This document shows, piece by piece, positions 49,158 through 61,127 of a DNA stretch of 64,000 nucleotides. Made by a program: the position numbers and the translations under genes. The stretch covers positions 24,255,853 through 24,319,852 of the forward strand of contig NC_091564.1 in assembly GCF_042767895.1 (NCBI RefSeq). Direction: 5' to 3'. The DNA comes from Penaeus vannamei. Its lineage: Eukaryota > Arthropoda > Malacostraca > Decapoda > Penaeidae. The number at the start of each line of letters is the position of its first letter. The stretch's first letter is position 1. The notes beneath the pieces were generated by a model. It was given only the letters and a program-made list of their open reading frames with translations. It ran no database searches and was not told the origin of the DNA.

Positions 49158-51848
49158 CCTCTTCGTTTTTTATTGGTAATTATGAGAATTTTAACATTAA
49201 TTCAGGTAATTGTGTTGATTTTCATGATAATTCCTTCATTATATGCAATAATGATGATAATTATGATGATAATAACAATGATAATGACAATAATAATGAT
49301 AATAATGATAAAATCATAATTATAAGGATAATTTTGATAATTACTGCAATAATAGCAATAATCAACTCTATTCCATTAATTTTCTGAGTAATAATGACAA
49401 TAGAAATAAAAATAACATCATTATCATTGTCATTATAATTATTACTATTGTCATTATTATTTCTAAAATTATCATTATTGCCATTATCATTATAAAAATA
49501 GTTATGATGATGAAAATAGCTATAATAATTAGCATAATAATCATTATAACTGCAATAATGATGATCATAATGATAATCATGATGATAATGACTATAATGA
49601 TAATAATAATAATAATGACAATAATGATAATAATGATAATTATTATCCAGTCCACTTATTATGAAATAAAGGCCAAAAAAAATAAAATCCCGAAAGTCGA
49701 AAAAAACAGCAAAATCTAGCGTATTACAGCCTTTTGAGAGAAAAGTCGAAAAACCCTTTTCGTTTTTTATTTGTAATTATAAGGATTTTAACATTAATTC
49801 AAGTAATTGTGATGTTTTCATGATAATTCCTTCATTATATGCAATAATGATGATAATTATGATGATAATGACAATGATAATGACAATAATCATTATAATA
49901 ATGATAAGATCATAATTATAAGGATAATTTTGATAATTACTGCAATAATAGCAATAATGACTAATATTCCAATAATTTTCAGACTAATATTGACAATATA
50001 AATAATAATAACTTCATTATCATTGTCATTATAATTATTACTATTGTCATTATAAATTTTGCTATTATAATTATAAAAATAGTTAGAATTATGAAATTAG
50101 CTATAATAATTAGCATAATAATCATTATAACATCAATAATAATGATAATAATTATAAAATCATAATTATAATGATAATTTTGATAATTACTGCACTAATA
50201 GCAATAATCAACCCAATTCAAATAATTTTCAGACTAATAATGACTATAGAAATAAAAACATGATTATCAGTGTCATTATGATTATTACTATTGTCATTAT
50301 TATTTCTAAAATTATCATTATATCTATTATCATAGTAAAAATAGTTATGATGATGAAAATAGTTATAATATTTAGCATAATAATCATTATAACTGCAATA
50401 ATGATGATAATAATGATGATAATCATGATGATAATGACTATAATGATAATAATCATAAGAATAATGACAGTGATGATAATAATGATCATAATTATTGTCC
50501 AGTCCATTTAAATAAAATAAAGGCCAAAGGTAATAAAATCCCAAAACTCGAAAAAACGGCAAAATCTAGCGTATCACAGCCTTTTGAGAGAAACGTTGAA
50601 AAAAAACTCTTCATAATAATTCCTTCATTATATGCAATAATGATGATAATTATGATGATAAATATGACGATAATGAAAATAATAATGATAATAATAATAA
50701 AATCATAATTATAATGATAATTTGGATAATTACTGCAATAATAGCAATAATCAACTCTATTCCAATAATTTTCAGGCTAATAATGACAATAGAAATAATA
50801 ATATCATTATCATTGTCATTATAATTATTACTATTGTCATTATTATTTCTAAAATTATCATTATTGCTATTATCATTATAAAAATACTTATGATGATGAA
50901 AATAGCTATAATAATTAGCATAATAGTCATTATATCTGCAATATTAATAATAATAATGATGATAATCATGATGATAATGACTATCGTGATAATCACAAGA
51001 ATAATGACCGTAATGATAATAATGATGATGATAATCATTATCCAGTCCATCTATAATGAAATAAAGGCCAAAAGTAATAAAATCCTAAAAGTCGAAAAAA
51101 CGTCAAAATTCAGAGAAACGTCGAAAAAAAACCCTTTTCACTTTTTATAGGTAATCATGAGGATTTTAACATAAATTCAGGTAATAGTGATGATTTTCAT
51201 GATAATTCCCTCATTATATGTAATAATGATGGTCATTATGATAATAATTATGGTGATAATGACAATAATAATGATGATGATAAAATCATAATTATAATGA
51301 TAATTTTGATAATTAATGTAATAATAGCAATAATCTACTCTATTCCAATATTTTTCAAACTAATAATGACAATTGAAATAATAATAATATCATTATCATT
51401 GCCATTATAATTAATACTATTGTGATTATTAGTTTTAAAATTATCATTATTGCTATTATCATTATAAAATAGTTATGATGATGAAAATAGCTATAATAAT
51501 TAGCATAATAATCATTATAACTGCAATAATGATGATAATAATGATGATAATCATGATGATAATAACTTTAATAATAATCATCATCAGAATAATGACAGTA
51601 ATGATAATAATGATGATAATAATTATTATCAAGCTCATTTTTAATGAAATTAAGGCCAGGAGTAATAAAATCTCAAAACTCGAAAAAAAACGGGAAAAAT
51701 CTAGCGTATTACAGCCTTATGAGAGAAACGTCGAAAAAAACGCCTCTTCGCTTTTTATTGGTAATTATGAGGATTTTAACATTGATTCAGGTAATTCTGA
51801 TGTTTTTCATGATAATACCTTCATTATATGAAATAATGATGATAATTA
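49158..51848 (+). repeat. Satellite array, plus orientation
   Basis: Boxes near 49690, 50540, 51090 and 51680. Near 50060-50200 a monomer has lost its second purine tract and box. At 51738 the box reads aacgcctcttcgc, which shows that the cctcttcg right flank of the telomere-type blocks is a natural satellite variant. It ends at an inversion junction. Confidence 0.87.
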
Positions 51849-53500
51849 TGATATTATAGATGGGCTTTATAATGATAATTATCATTATTGTCATTATCAC
51901 CATTATTATCATTACTGTCATTATCGCCCTAATCACCCTTAATATAGTCATTATTATAATCATCTTAATTATTAATGTCATTTTCATCATTATAATTATT
52001 TTATAATGATAATGACAATAATGATAATTCTGAAAATAATAACAACAATAATAAGGATTATTATAACAATAATAGCCGTGTTAAAATTACTTCTATTATT
52101 ATTTCTGTTATTATTGTCGTTATTATTATTAGGAAAAACAGAATAGTGTTGATTATTGCTATCATTGCAATTATTAGGGAAATCGTCATTATAAGTATCA
52201 TTGTATAAATACTATCATAATTGTTGTCCTAATTACTCTCGTAATTATGATTATTATCGTCATTATCGTCATTACTGATGGGGTTATCATCAAAATCATA
52301 ATAATTAGCAAAATTATTGCTAAGGTCATCAAAATCATACTTTAAACTCGAAAATAGAAGGTTTTCGACTCATCTCTCCAAAGGCTGTATTTCGCTAGAT
52401 TTCGCCGGTTTTTCGACTTTTGGGATTTTTCTACTTTTAGCCTTTTTCTCATTATAGATGGGCTTTATAATGATAATTATCATCATTATTGTCATTATCA
52501 TCATTATTATCATTACTGTCATTATCGCCCTAATCACCCTTAATAGTCATTATAATAATCATCATCTTAATTATTAATTTCATTTTCATCATTATAATTG
52601 TTTTAATAGTGATAATGATAATTCTGGAAATAATAACAACAATAATAAGGATTATAATAACAATAATAACCGTGTCATAATTACTTCTATTATTATTTCT
52701 GTTACAATTGTCGTTATTATTATAAGAAAATCATTAGAATAGTGTCGATTATTGCTATTATTTCAATTATTAGGATAATCATCATTATAATTATCATTGT
52801 ATAATCATTATCATAATTATTGTCCTAATTGCTCTCATAATTATCATTATTATCGTCATTATTGTCATCATTGATTCGGTTATCATCAAAATTATGATAA
52901 TTAGCAGAATTATTGCTAAGATCATCATAATCATCCTTTATATTCGAAAAAGGGGGTTTTCGACTCATCTCTCCAAAGGCTATATTTCGCTAGATTTCGC
53001 CGGTTTTTCGACTTTTGAGATTTTTCTACTTTTAGCCTTTTTCTTATTATAGATAGGCTTTATAATGATAATTATCATCATTATTGTCATTATCACCATC
53101 ATTATTATCATTACTGTCATTATCGCCCTAATCACCCTTGATGTAGTCATTATAATAATCATCATCTTAATTATTAATGTCATTTTCATCATTCTAATTA
53201 TTCTAATTATGATAATGACAATAATGATAATTCTAGAAATAATAACAACAATAATAAGGATTAAAATAACAATAATAGCCGTATTAAAATTACTTCTATT
53301 ATTATTTCTGTTATCATTGTGGTTATTATTATTAGGAAAATCATTAGAATAGTGTCGATTATTGCTATTATTGCAATTATTAGGCAAATCATCATTATAA
53401 TTATCATTATATAATTATTATCATAATTATTGTCCTAATTACTCTCATAATTATCATTATTATCGTCATTATTGTCATTATTGATGGGGTTATCATCAAA
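51849..53500 (-). repeat. Satellite subfamily II, minus orientation
   Basis: Nearly three monomers of a diverged subfamily at a step of about 595-600 bp (ttatagatgggctttata at 51852 and 52455, gataggctttata at 53049). Private features: gtcattatcgccctaatcaccc, tttcgccggtttttcgac, ctctccaaaggctgtatttcgc and attagaatagtgtcgattattg. Identity among the three looks high. The right end is an assembly gap. Confidence 0.85.
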
Positions 53501-54000
53501 NNNNNNNNNNNNNNNNNNNNNNNNNNNNNNNNNNNNNNNNNNNNNNNNNNNNNNNNNNNNNNNNNNNNNNNNNNNNNNNNNNNNNNNNNNNNNNNNNNNN
53601 NNNNNNNNNNNNNNNNNNNNNNNNNNNNNNNNNNNNNNNNNNNNNNNNNNNNNNNNNNNNNNNNNNNNNNNNNNNNNNNNNNNNNNNNNNNNNNNNNNNN
53701 NNNNNNNNNNNNNNNNNNNNNNNNNNNNNNNNNNNNNNNNNNNNNNNNNNNNNNNNNNNNNNNNNNNNNNNNNNNNNNNNNNNNNNNNNNNNNNNNNNNN
53801 NNNNNNNNNNNNNNNNNNNNNNNNNNNNNNNNNNNNNNNNNNNNNNNNNNNNNNNNNNNNNNNNNNNNNNNNNNNNNNNNNNNNNNNNNNNNNNNNNNNN
53901 NNNNNNNNNNNNNNNNNNNNNNNNNNNNNNNNNNNNNNNNNNNNNNNNNNNNNNNNNNNNNNNNNNNNNNNNNNNNNNNNNNNNNNNNNNNNNNNNNNNN
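53501..54000. other. Assembly gap, 500 N
   Basis: Exactly 500 N, so probably of arbitrary length. Subfamily II enters on the left and the main subfamily leaves on the right, so the subfamily border lies in the gap. Confidence 0.97.
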
Positions 54001-56555
54001 TTATCATTATTATCATTACTGTCATTATTCTTATGATCATTATCATCATGATTGCCATCATTATTATCATCATTATTGCAGTTAAAATGATTATCATGAT
54101 AATTATTATAGCTATTTTCCTCATCAAGAATATTTTTATAATGGTAATAAATATAATGATAGTTTTAGAAATACTAATGACAATAGTAATAATTATAATA
54201 ATAATAATGATATTATTGTTATTTGTATTGTTATTATTAGTCTGAAAATTATTGGAATAGAGTTGATTATTGCTATTATTGCAGTAATTATCATTATAAT
54301 TATGATTTTATTATTATTATCATTATCATCGTCATTATCATTGTCATTATCATCATAATTATCATCATTATTGCATATAATTAAGGAATTATCATGAAAA
54401 TCGTCACAATTACCTGAATTAATGTTAAAATCCTCATAATTACATATAAAAAGCCAAAAGTTTTTTTTCGACGGTTCTCTCAAAAGGCTGTAATACGCTC
54501 GATTTTGCCGTTTTTCATCTTTTGGGATTTTATTACTTTTGGCCTTTATTTCATTATAAATGGACTGGAAAATAATCATTATCATCATTATTATCATTAC
54601 TGTCATTATTCTTATGATTATAATCGTTATAGTCATTATCATCATGATTATCATTATTAGCATCATTATTGCAGTTATAATGATTATTATGCTAATTATT
54701 ATAGCTATTTTCACCATCATAACTATTTTTATAATGATAATAGCAATAATGATAATTTTAGAAATAATAATGACAATAGTAATAATTTTAATGACAATAA
54801 TAATGATGTTATCATTATTTCTATTCTCATTATTAGTCTGAAAATTATTGGAATAGAGTTGATTATTGCTATTATTGCAGTAATTATTAAAATTATCTTT
54901 ATAATTATGATTTTATCGTTATCATTATTTTTGTCATTATCATTGTCATTATCATCATATTTATCATCATTATTGCATATAATGAAGGAATTATCATGAA
55001 AATCATCACAATGTTAAAATCCTCATAATTACCAATAAAAAGCGAAAAGTTTTTTTTTTGCGATGTTTCTCTCAAAAGGCTGTAATACGCTAGATTTTAC
55101 CATTTTTCGACTTTTGGGATTTTATTACTTTTGGCCTTGATTTCATTATAAATGGACTGGATAATATCATCATTATTATCATTACTTTCATTATTCTCAG
55201 TATCATTATCATTATAGTCATCATCATCATGATTGTCATCATTATTATCATCATTATTGCAGTTTTAATGATTATTATGCTAATTATTATAGCTATTTTC
55301 ATCATCATAACTATTTTTATAATGGTAATAGCAATAATGATAATTTTAGAAATAATAATGACAATAACAATAATCATAATGACAATGATAATGATGTTAT
55401 TATTATTTCTATTGTCATTATTAGTATGTAAATTATTGGAGTAGAGTTAATTATTGCTTTTATTGCTGTAATTATCAAAATTACCATTATAATTCTCATT
55501 TTGTCATTATTATCATTATTATTGTCATTATCAATATAATTATCATCCTTATTGCATGTAATGAAGAAATTAGCATGAAAATCATCACAATTACCTGAAT
55601 TAATTTTAAGATCCTTATATTTACCAATTATTATTGTCATTATCGTCATAATTATCATCCTTATTGTCAATAATAAAGGTATTATCATGAAAACCCTCAT
55701 AATTACCATTAAAAAGTGAAAAGGTTTATTTTCGACGTTTCTCTCAAAAGGCTGTAATAGACTAGATTTTGCCGTTTTTTCGACTTTTGGGATTTTATTA
55801 CTTGGGGCCTTTATTTTATCATAAATGGACTGAATGATAATTATTATCATCATTATTATCATTACTGACATTATTTTTATGATTATTATCATTATAGTCA
55901 TTATCATCATGATTATCATTATTATTATCATCATTATTGCAGTTATGATAATTATTATGATAATTATTATTGCTATTTTCATCATTATAACTATTTTTAT
56001 AATGATAATAGCAATAACGATATTTTTAAAAATAATAATGACAATAACAATAATTATAATGACAATGATAATGATATTATTATTTCTATTGTTCTTATTA
56101 CTATGATACTTATTGGAATAGAGTTGATTATTGCTATTATTGTAGTAATTATCGAAATTATCATTATAATTATGATTTTATCATTATCATTATCATTGTC
56201 ATTATCGTCATAATTATCATCATTATTGTCAATAATAAAGGAATTATCATGAAAATCATCATAATTACCTGAATTAATGTTAAAATCCTCATAATTACCA
56301 TTAAGAAGCGAAAAAGTTTTTTTTTCGACGTTTCTCTCAAAAGACTAGATTTTGCCGTTTTTTCGACTTGTGGGATTTTATTACTTTTGGCCTTTATTTA
56401 ATTATAAATGGACTGAATAATAATTATTATCATCATTACTGTCATTGTTTTTATGATTATTATAATTAAAGTCATTATCATCATGATTATCATTATTATT
56501 ATCATCATTATGCTAATTATAATTTTCATCATTATAATAATCTCCTTAATTCTCG
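54001..56555 (-). repeat. Satellite array, minus orientation
   Basis: Boxes near 54465, 55060, 55730 and 56325. At 55620-55680 a partial duplication repeats 'attgtcattatcgtcataatt' with a short monomer remnant. It ends in an ATD-tract inversion junction near 56555. Confidence 0.85.
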
Positions 56556-57960
56556 CAATAATGATGATAATTATGATGATAATGACGATAATAATGATGA
56601 TAATGATATAATGATAATTATAATGATAATTCTGATGATAATTTAAATAATAGCAATAATTAACAATATTCTAATAATTTTCCTACTTATAATGGCAATA
56701 GAAATAATAATGATAATGTTATTATTGTTATTATAATTTATTTTATCGTTATTATAACTATCATTATTGCTATTATTATTGTTAAAATTAGCATTATAAA
56801 TATAGTTATGATGAAGAAAATGACAATGATAGGATAATAATGATTATAATGATATTATTAATGATAATGAGGATAATTACTATAATGATAATAATTATTA
56901 TAATAATGACAATAATGATAATAAAAATGATAATTATGCTCATTTATAATGAAAAAAGTAGTAACATCCCAAAAGTCGAAAAAACGGCAAAATCTAGCGA
57001 ATTACAGCCTTTTGAGAGAATGGTCGAAAAAAAACCTTTTCGATTCTAAATTGTAATTATGATGTTTCTTAGCGATAACTCAGGGAATTATGATGATTTC
57101 CATGATAATCCCCTTAATTATGGCAATAAAGATGATAATTATGATGATAATGACGATAATAGTGATAATGATAAAATGATAATTATAATGATAATTATAA
57201 TGATAATAAAAATAATAGCAATAATTAACAATATTCTAATAATTTTCTTACTTATAATGACAATAGAAATAATAATAATGATTCTATTATTGTTATTATA
57301 ATTTTTATTATCGTTATTATAACAATCATTATTGCTATTATTATTGCTAAAATTATCATTATTGTTATCATCATTATAAATATAGTTATAATGATGAAAA
57401 TAACAATGATAATTAGGATAATAATGATTATAAAGATATTATTAATGATAATAATGACGATAATTACTATAATGATAATAATCATTATAATAATGACAAT
57501 AATGATAATAATAATGATAATGATAATTATTATCCCCATTTATAATGAAAAAAAGGCTAAAAGCCTAAAAGTCGAAAAAATGGTAAAACCTTTTCAGAGA
57601 ATAGTCGAAAAACCCTCCTTTTCGATTTTTAGCGATAACTCAGGGAATTATAATGATTTCCATGATAATCCCCTTAATTATGGCAATAATGATGATAATT
57701 ATGATGATAATGACGATAATAGTGATAATGATATGATTATAATTATAATGATATTTCTGATGATAATTGAAATAATAGCAATAATTACCAACATTCTAAT
57801 AATTTACCTACTTATAAGGACAATAGAATAATACTAATAATTCTATTATTGTTATTATGATTTTTATTATCGTTATTATAACTATTATTATTGCTATTAT
57901 TATTGCTAAAATTATCCGTATTATCATTATCATTATAAATATAGTTATAACGATTATTAT
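56556..57960 (+). repeat. Satellite subfamily III, plus orientation
   Basis: Two monomers about 580 bp apart with private features: gataactcagggaattatgatg (57072, 57634), ccatgataatccccttaatta, gatgataatgacgataatag and ttctaataattttcctac. The boxes are at about 56970 and 57570, the second strongly shortened. It passes into the main subfamily at about 57960 (gattattatccagtcc). Confidence 0.82.
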
Positions 57961-60622
57961 CCAGTCCATTTATAATGAAATAAAGGCCAAAAGTAATAAA
58001 GTCGAAAAAACGGCAAAATCTAGCGTATTAATGCCTTTTCAGAGAATCGTCGAAAGAAAAACCTTTTCGCTTTTTATTCGTAATTATGAGGATTTTAACA
58101 TTAATTCAGGTAATTGTGATGATTTTCATGATAATTCCTTCATTATATGCAAAAGTGATAATTATGATGATAAGGACAATGATAATGGCAATAATAATGA
58201 CATTCTTAATGATGATAATGATACAATCATAATTATAATAATTTTCATAAATACTGCAATAATAGCAATAATCAACTCAATTCCAATAATTTTCAGACTA
58301 ATAATGGAAATAGAAATAATAATAACATCATTATCCTTGTCATTATGATTATTATTATTGTCGTTATTATTTCTAAAATTATCATGATTGCTATTATCAT
58401 TATAAAAATAGTTATGATGTTGAAAATAGCTATAATAATTAGTATAATAATCATTATAACTGTAGTAATGATGATGATGATGATAATCATGATAATGACT
58501 ATAATCATAAGAATAATGACAGTAATGATAATGATGATGATAATAATTATTATCCAGTCCATTTATAATGAAATAAAGGCCAAAAGTAATAAAATCCCAA
58601 AAGCCGGAAAAAAACGGAATAATCTAGCCTATTACAGCCTTTTGAGAGAAACGGAAAAAAAAACTTTTCGCTTTTTATTGGTAATTATGAGGATTTTAAC
58701 ATTAATTCAGGTAATTGTGAAGATTTACATGATAATTCTTTCATTATATGCAATAATGATGATAATTATGATGATAATAACAATAGTGATATTAATGATA
58801 ACATCATAATTATAATGATAATTTTGATAATTACTGCAATAATAGCAATAACATCATTATCATTATAATTAGTACTCTTGTTATTATTATTTCTAAAATT
58901 AACATTATTGCTATTATTATGAAAATAGTGATGATGAAAATAGCTATAATAATTAGCATAATAATCATTATACCTGCAATAATGATGATAATGATGATGA
59001 TAATCATGATGAAAATGACTATAATGAATTTAATAATCATAAAAATAATGAGAGTAATGATAATGATGATAATAATAATTATGGTAATGAAAATAGCTAT
59101 AATGATGATAATAATGATGATATTCATGATCATAATGACTTTAATGATAATAATCATATGAATAATGACAGTAATGATAATGATAATAATCATTATCCAG
59201 TCCATTTATAATGAAATAAAGGCCAAAAGTAATAAAATCCCAAACGTCGAAAAACCGAAAAATCTAGCGTATTACAGACTATTGAGAAAAATAACCTTTT
59301 CGCTTTTTATTGGTAAACATTAAGATTTTAACATTAATTCAGGCAATTGTGATGATTTTCATGATAATTCCTTCATTATATGCAATAATGATGATAATTA
59401 TGAAGATAATGACAATGATAATGACAATAATAAGGATAAAATCATAATTATAATGATAATTTTGATAATTACTGCAATAATAGCAATAATCAACTCAATT
59501 CCAATAATTTTCAGACTAATAATGACAGTAGAAATAATAACATCATTATCATTGTCTTTATAATTAATACTATTGTCATTTTTATTTCTAAAATTATCAT
59601 TATTGCTATTATCATTATAAAAATAGTTATGATGATGAAAATAGCTATAATAATTAGCATAATAATCATTATAACTGCAATTATGATGATAATGATGATA
59701 ATCATGATGATAATGACTCTAATGATAATAATACTGAGAATAATGACAGTAATGATAATAATGATAATGATTTTCCAGTCCATTTATAATGAAATAAAGG
59801 CCAAAAGTAAGAAAAACTCCAAAGTCGAAAAACCGGCTAAATCTAGAGTATTACAGCCTTTTGAGAGAAAGGTCGAAAAAAAACTTTTTCGCTTTTTATT
59901 GGTAATTATGAGGATTTTAACATTAATTCAGGTAATTGTGATGATTTTCATGATAATTCCTTCATTATATGCAATAATGATAATAATGATGATAATTATG
60001 ATGATAATGACAATGATAATGACAATAATAATGATAATAATGATAAAATCATAATTATAAGGATAATTTTGATAATTACTGCAATAATAGCAATAATCAA
60101 CTCTGTTTCAATAATTTCCAGACTAATAATGACAATAGAAATAGTAATATCATTATCATTGTCATTATAATTATTACCATTGTCATTATTATTATCATTA
60201 TTTCTATTATCATTATGAAAATAGTTATGATGATTAAAATAGCTATAATAATTAGCATAATAATCATTATAACTGTAATAATGATGATAATGATAATCAT
60301 GATGATAATGACTATAATGACAATAATCATAAGAATAATGACTGTGATGATAATAATGATAATAATTATTATCCAGTCCATTTATAATGAAATAAAGGCC
60401 AAAAGTAATAAAATCCCAAAAGTCGAAAAACAGGAAAATCTAGCGTATTACATCCTTTTCAGAGAAACGTCGAAAAAAACCCTTTTCGCTTTTATATTGG
60501 TGATTATGAGGATTTTAACATTAATTCAGGTAATTGTGATGATTTTCATGATAATTAATTCATTATATGCAATAATGATGGTAATTATGATGATAATGAC
60601 AATGTTAATGATAATAATGATA
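57961..60622 (+). repeat. Satellite array, plus orientation
   Basis: Boxes near 57995, 58600, 59250, 59820 and 60420. The 58.9-59.2 kb part contains the fused double-monomer arrangement also seen at 23.9 and 31.0 kb, in the opposite orientation. The array is cut at aatgataa by cassette copy 8. Confidence 0.87.
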
Positions 60623-61127
60623 AATGTGGTGAGGCGAGCCGCGCTCAAGGTCGCGGGGTATTCCCCGCGCCACGAGTCGCGGCCTTGCCTCGCCGCACGA
60701 TCTCGCGAGGTGCGGCCGCGCGGTGAACACGCGAGTCTGCCGATGGCGCTGGGCCCCTCGAACCTTTTCCTCTTTCAACAAACCCACTCCAATTATTACC
60801 TCAAGTTTACCCCGCAGGTTGGGTGAAGCCCCGGCTCCTTCTTCTCCTAAAATTCTTTTCCTCCTCCTTATCCTTCTCCTATCCCCACTCTTCCTTCCCC
60901 CCTCTTCTTTACACACTTTATAGCTTATAGTGAGTTCAGCACTCACGATCCTCCAGCCGAGCAAGACACAGAGAGCAGAAACTAGGCCTACCCAGGCATT
61001 AGCCGACGGCTCTCCCCGGCGATCTTCAGCACACCAGCCATACCTGTGGGCACTCACACCCACACACAAAAGCTCCTTAAAGAGATGATTAACACCAGCC
61101 TATGGCGGATACCAATCCATTGCCATA
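60623..61127 (-). mobile_element. GC-rich cassette, copy 8, 3'-truncated
   Basis: 505 bp on the minus strand. The standard start (tatggcaatgg) faces right and joins agagaaacgtcg as in other copies. The terminal ~150 bp, with both ctcggctaac motifs and the hairpin, are missing; the truncation point is at cctcaccacat. The TATA-like segment and GC core are intact. Confidence 0.82.
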
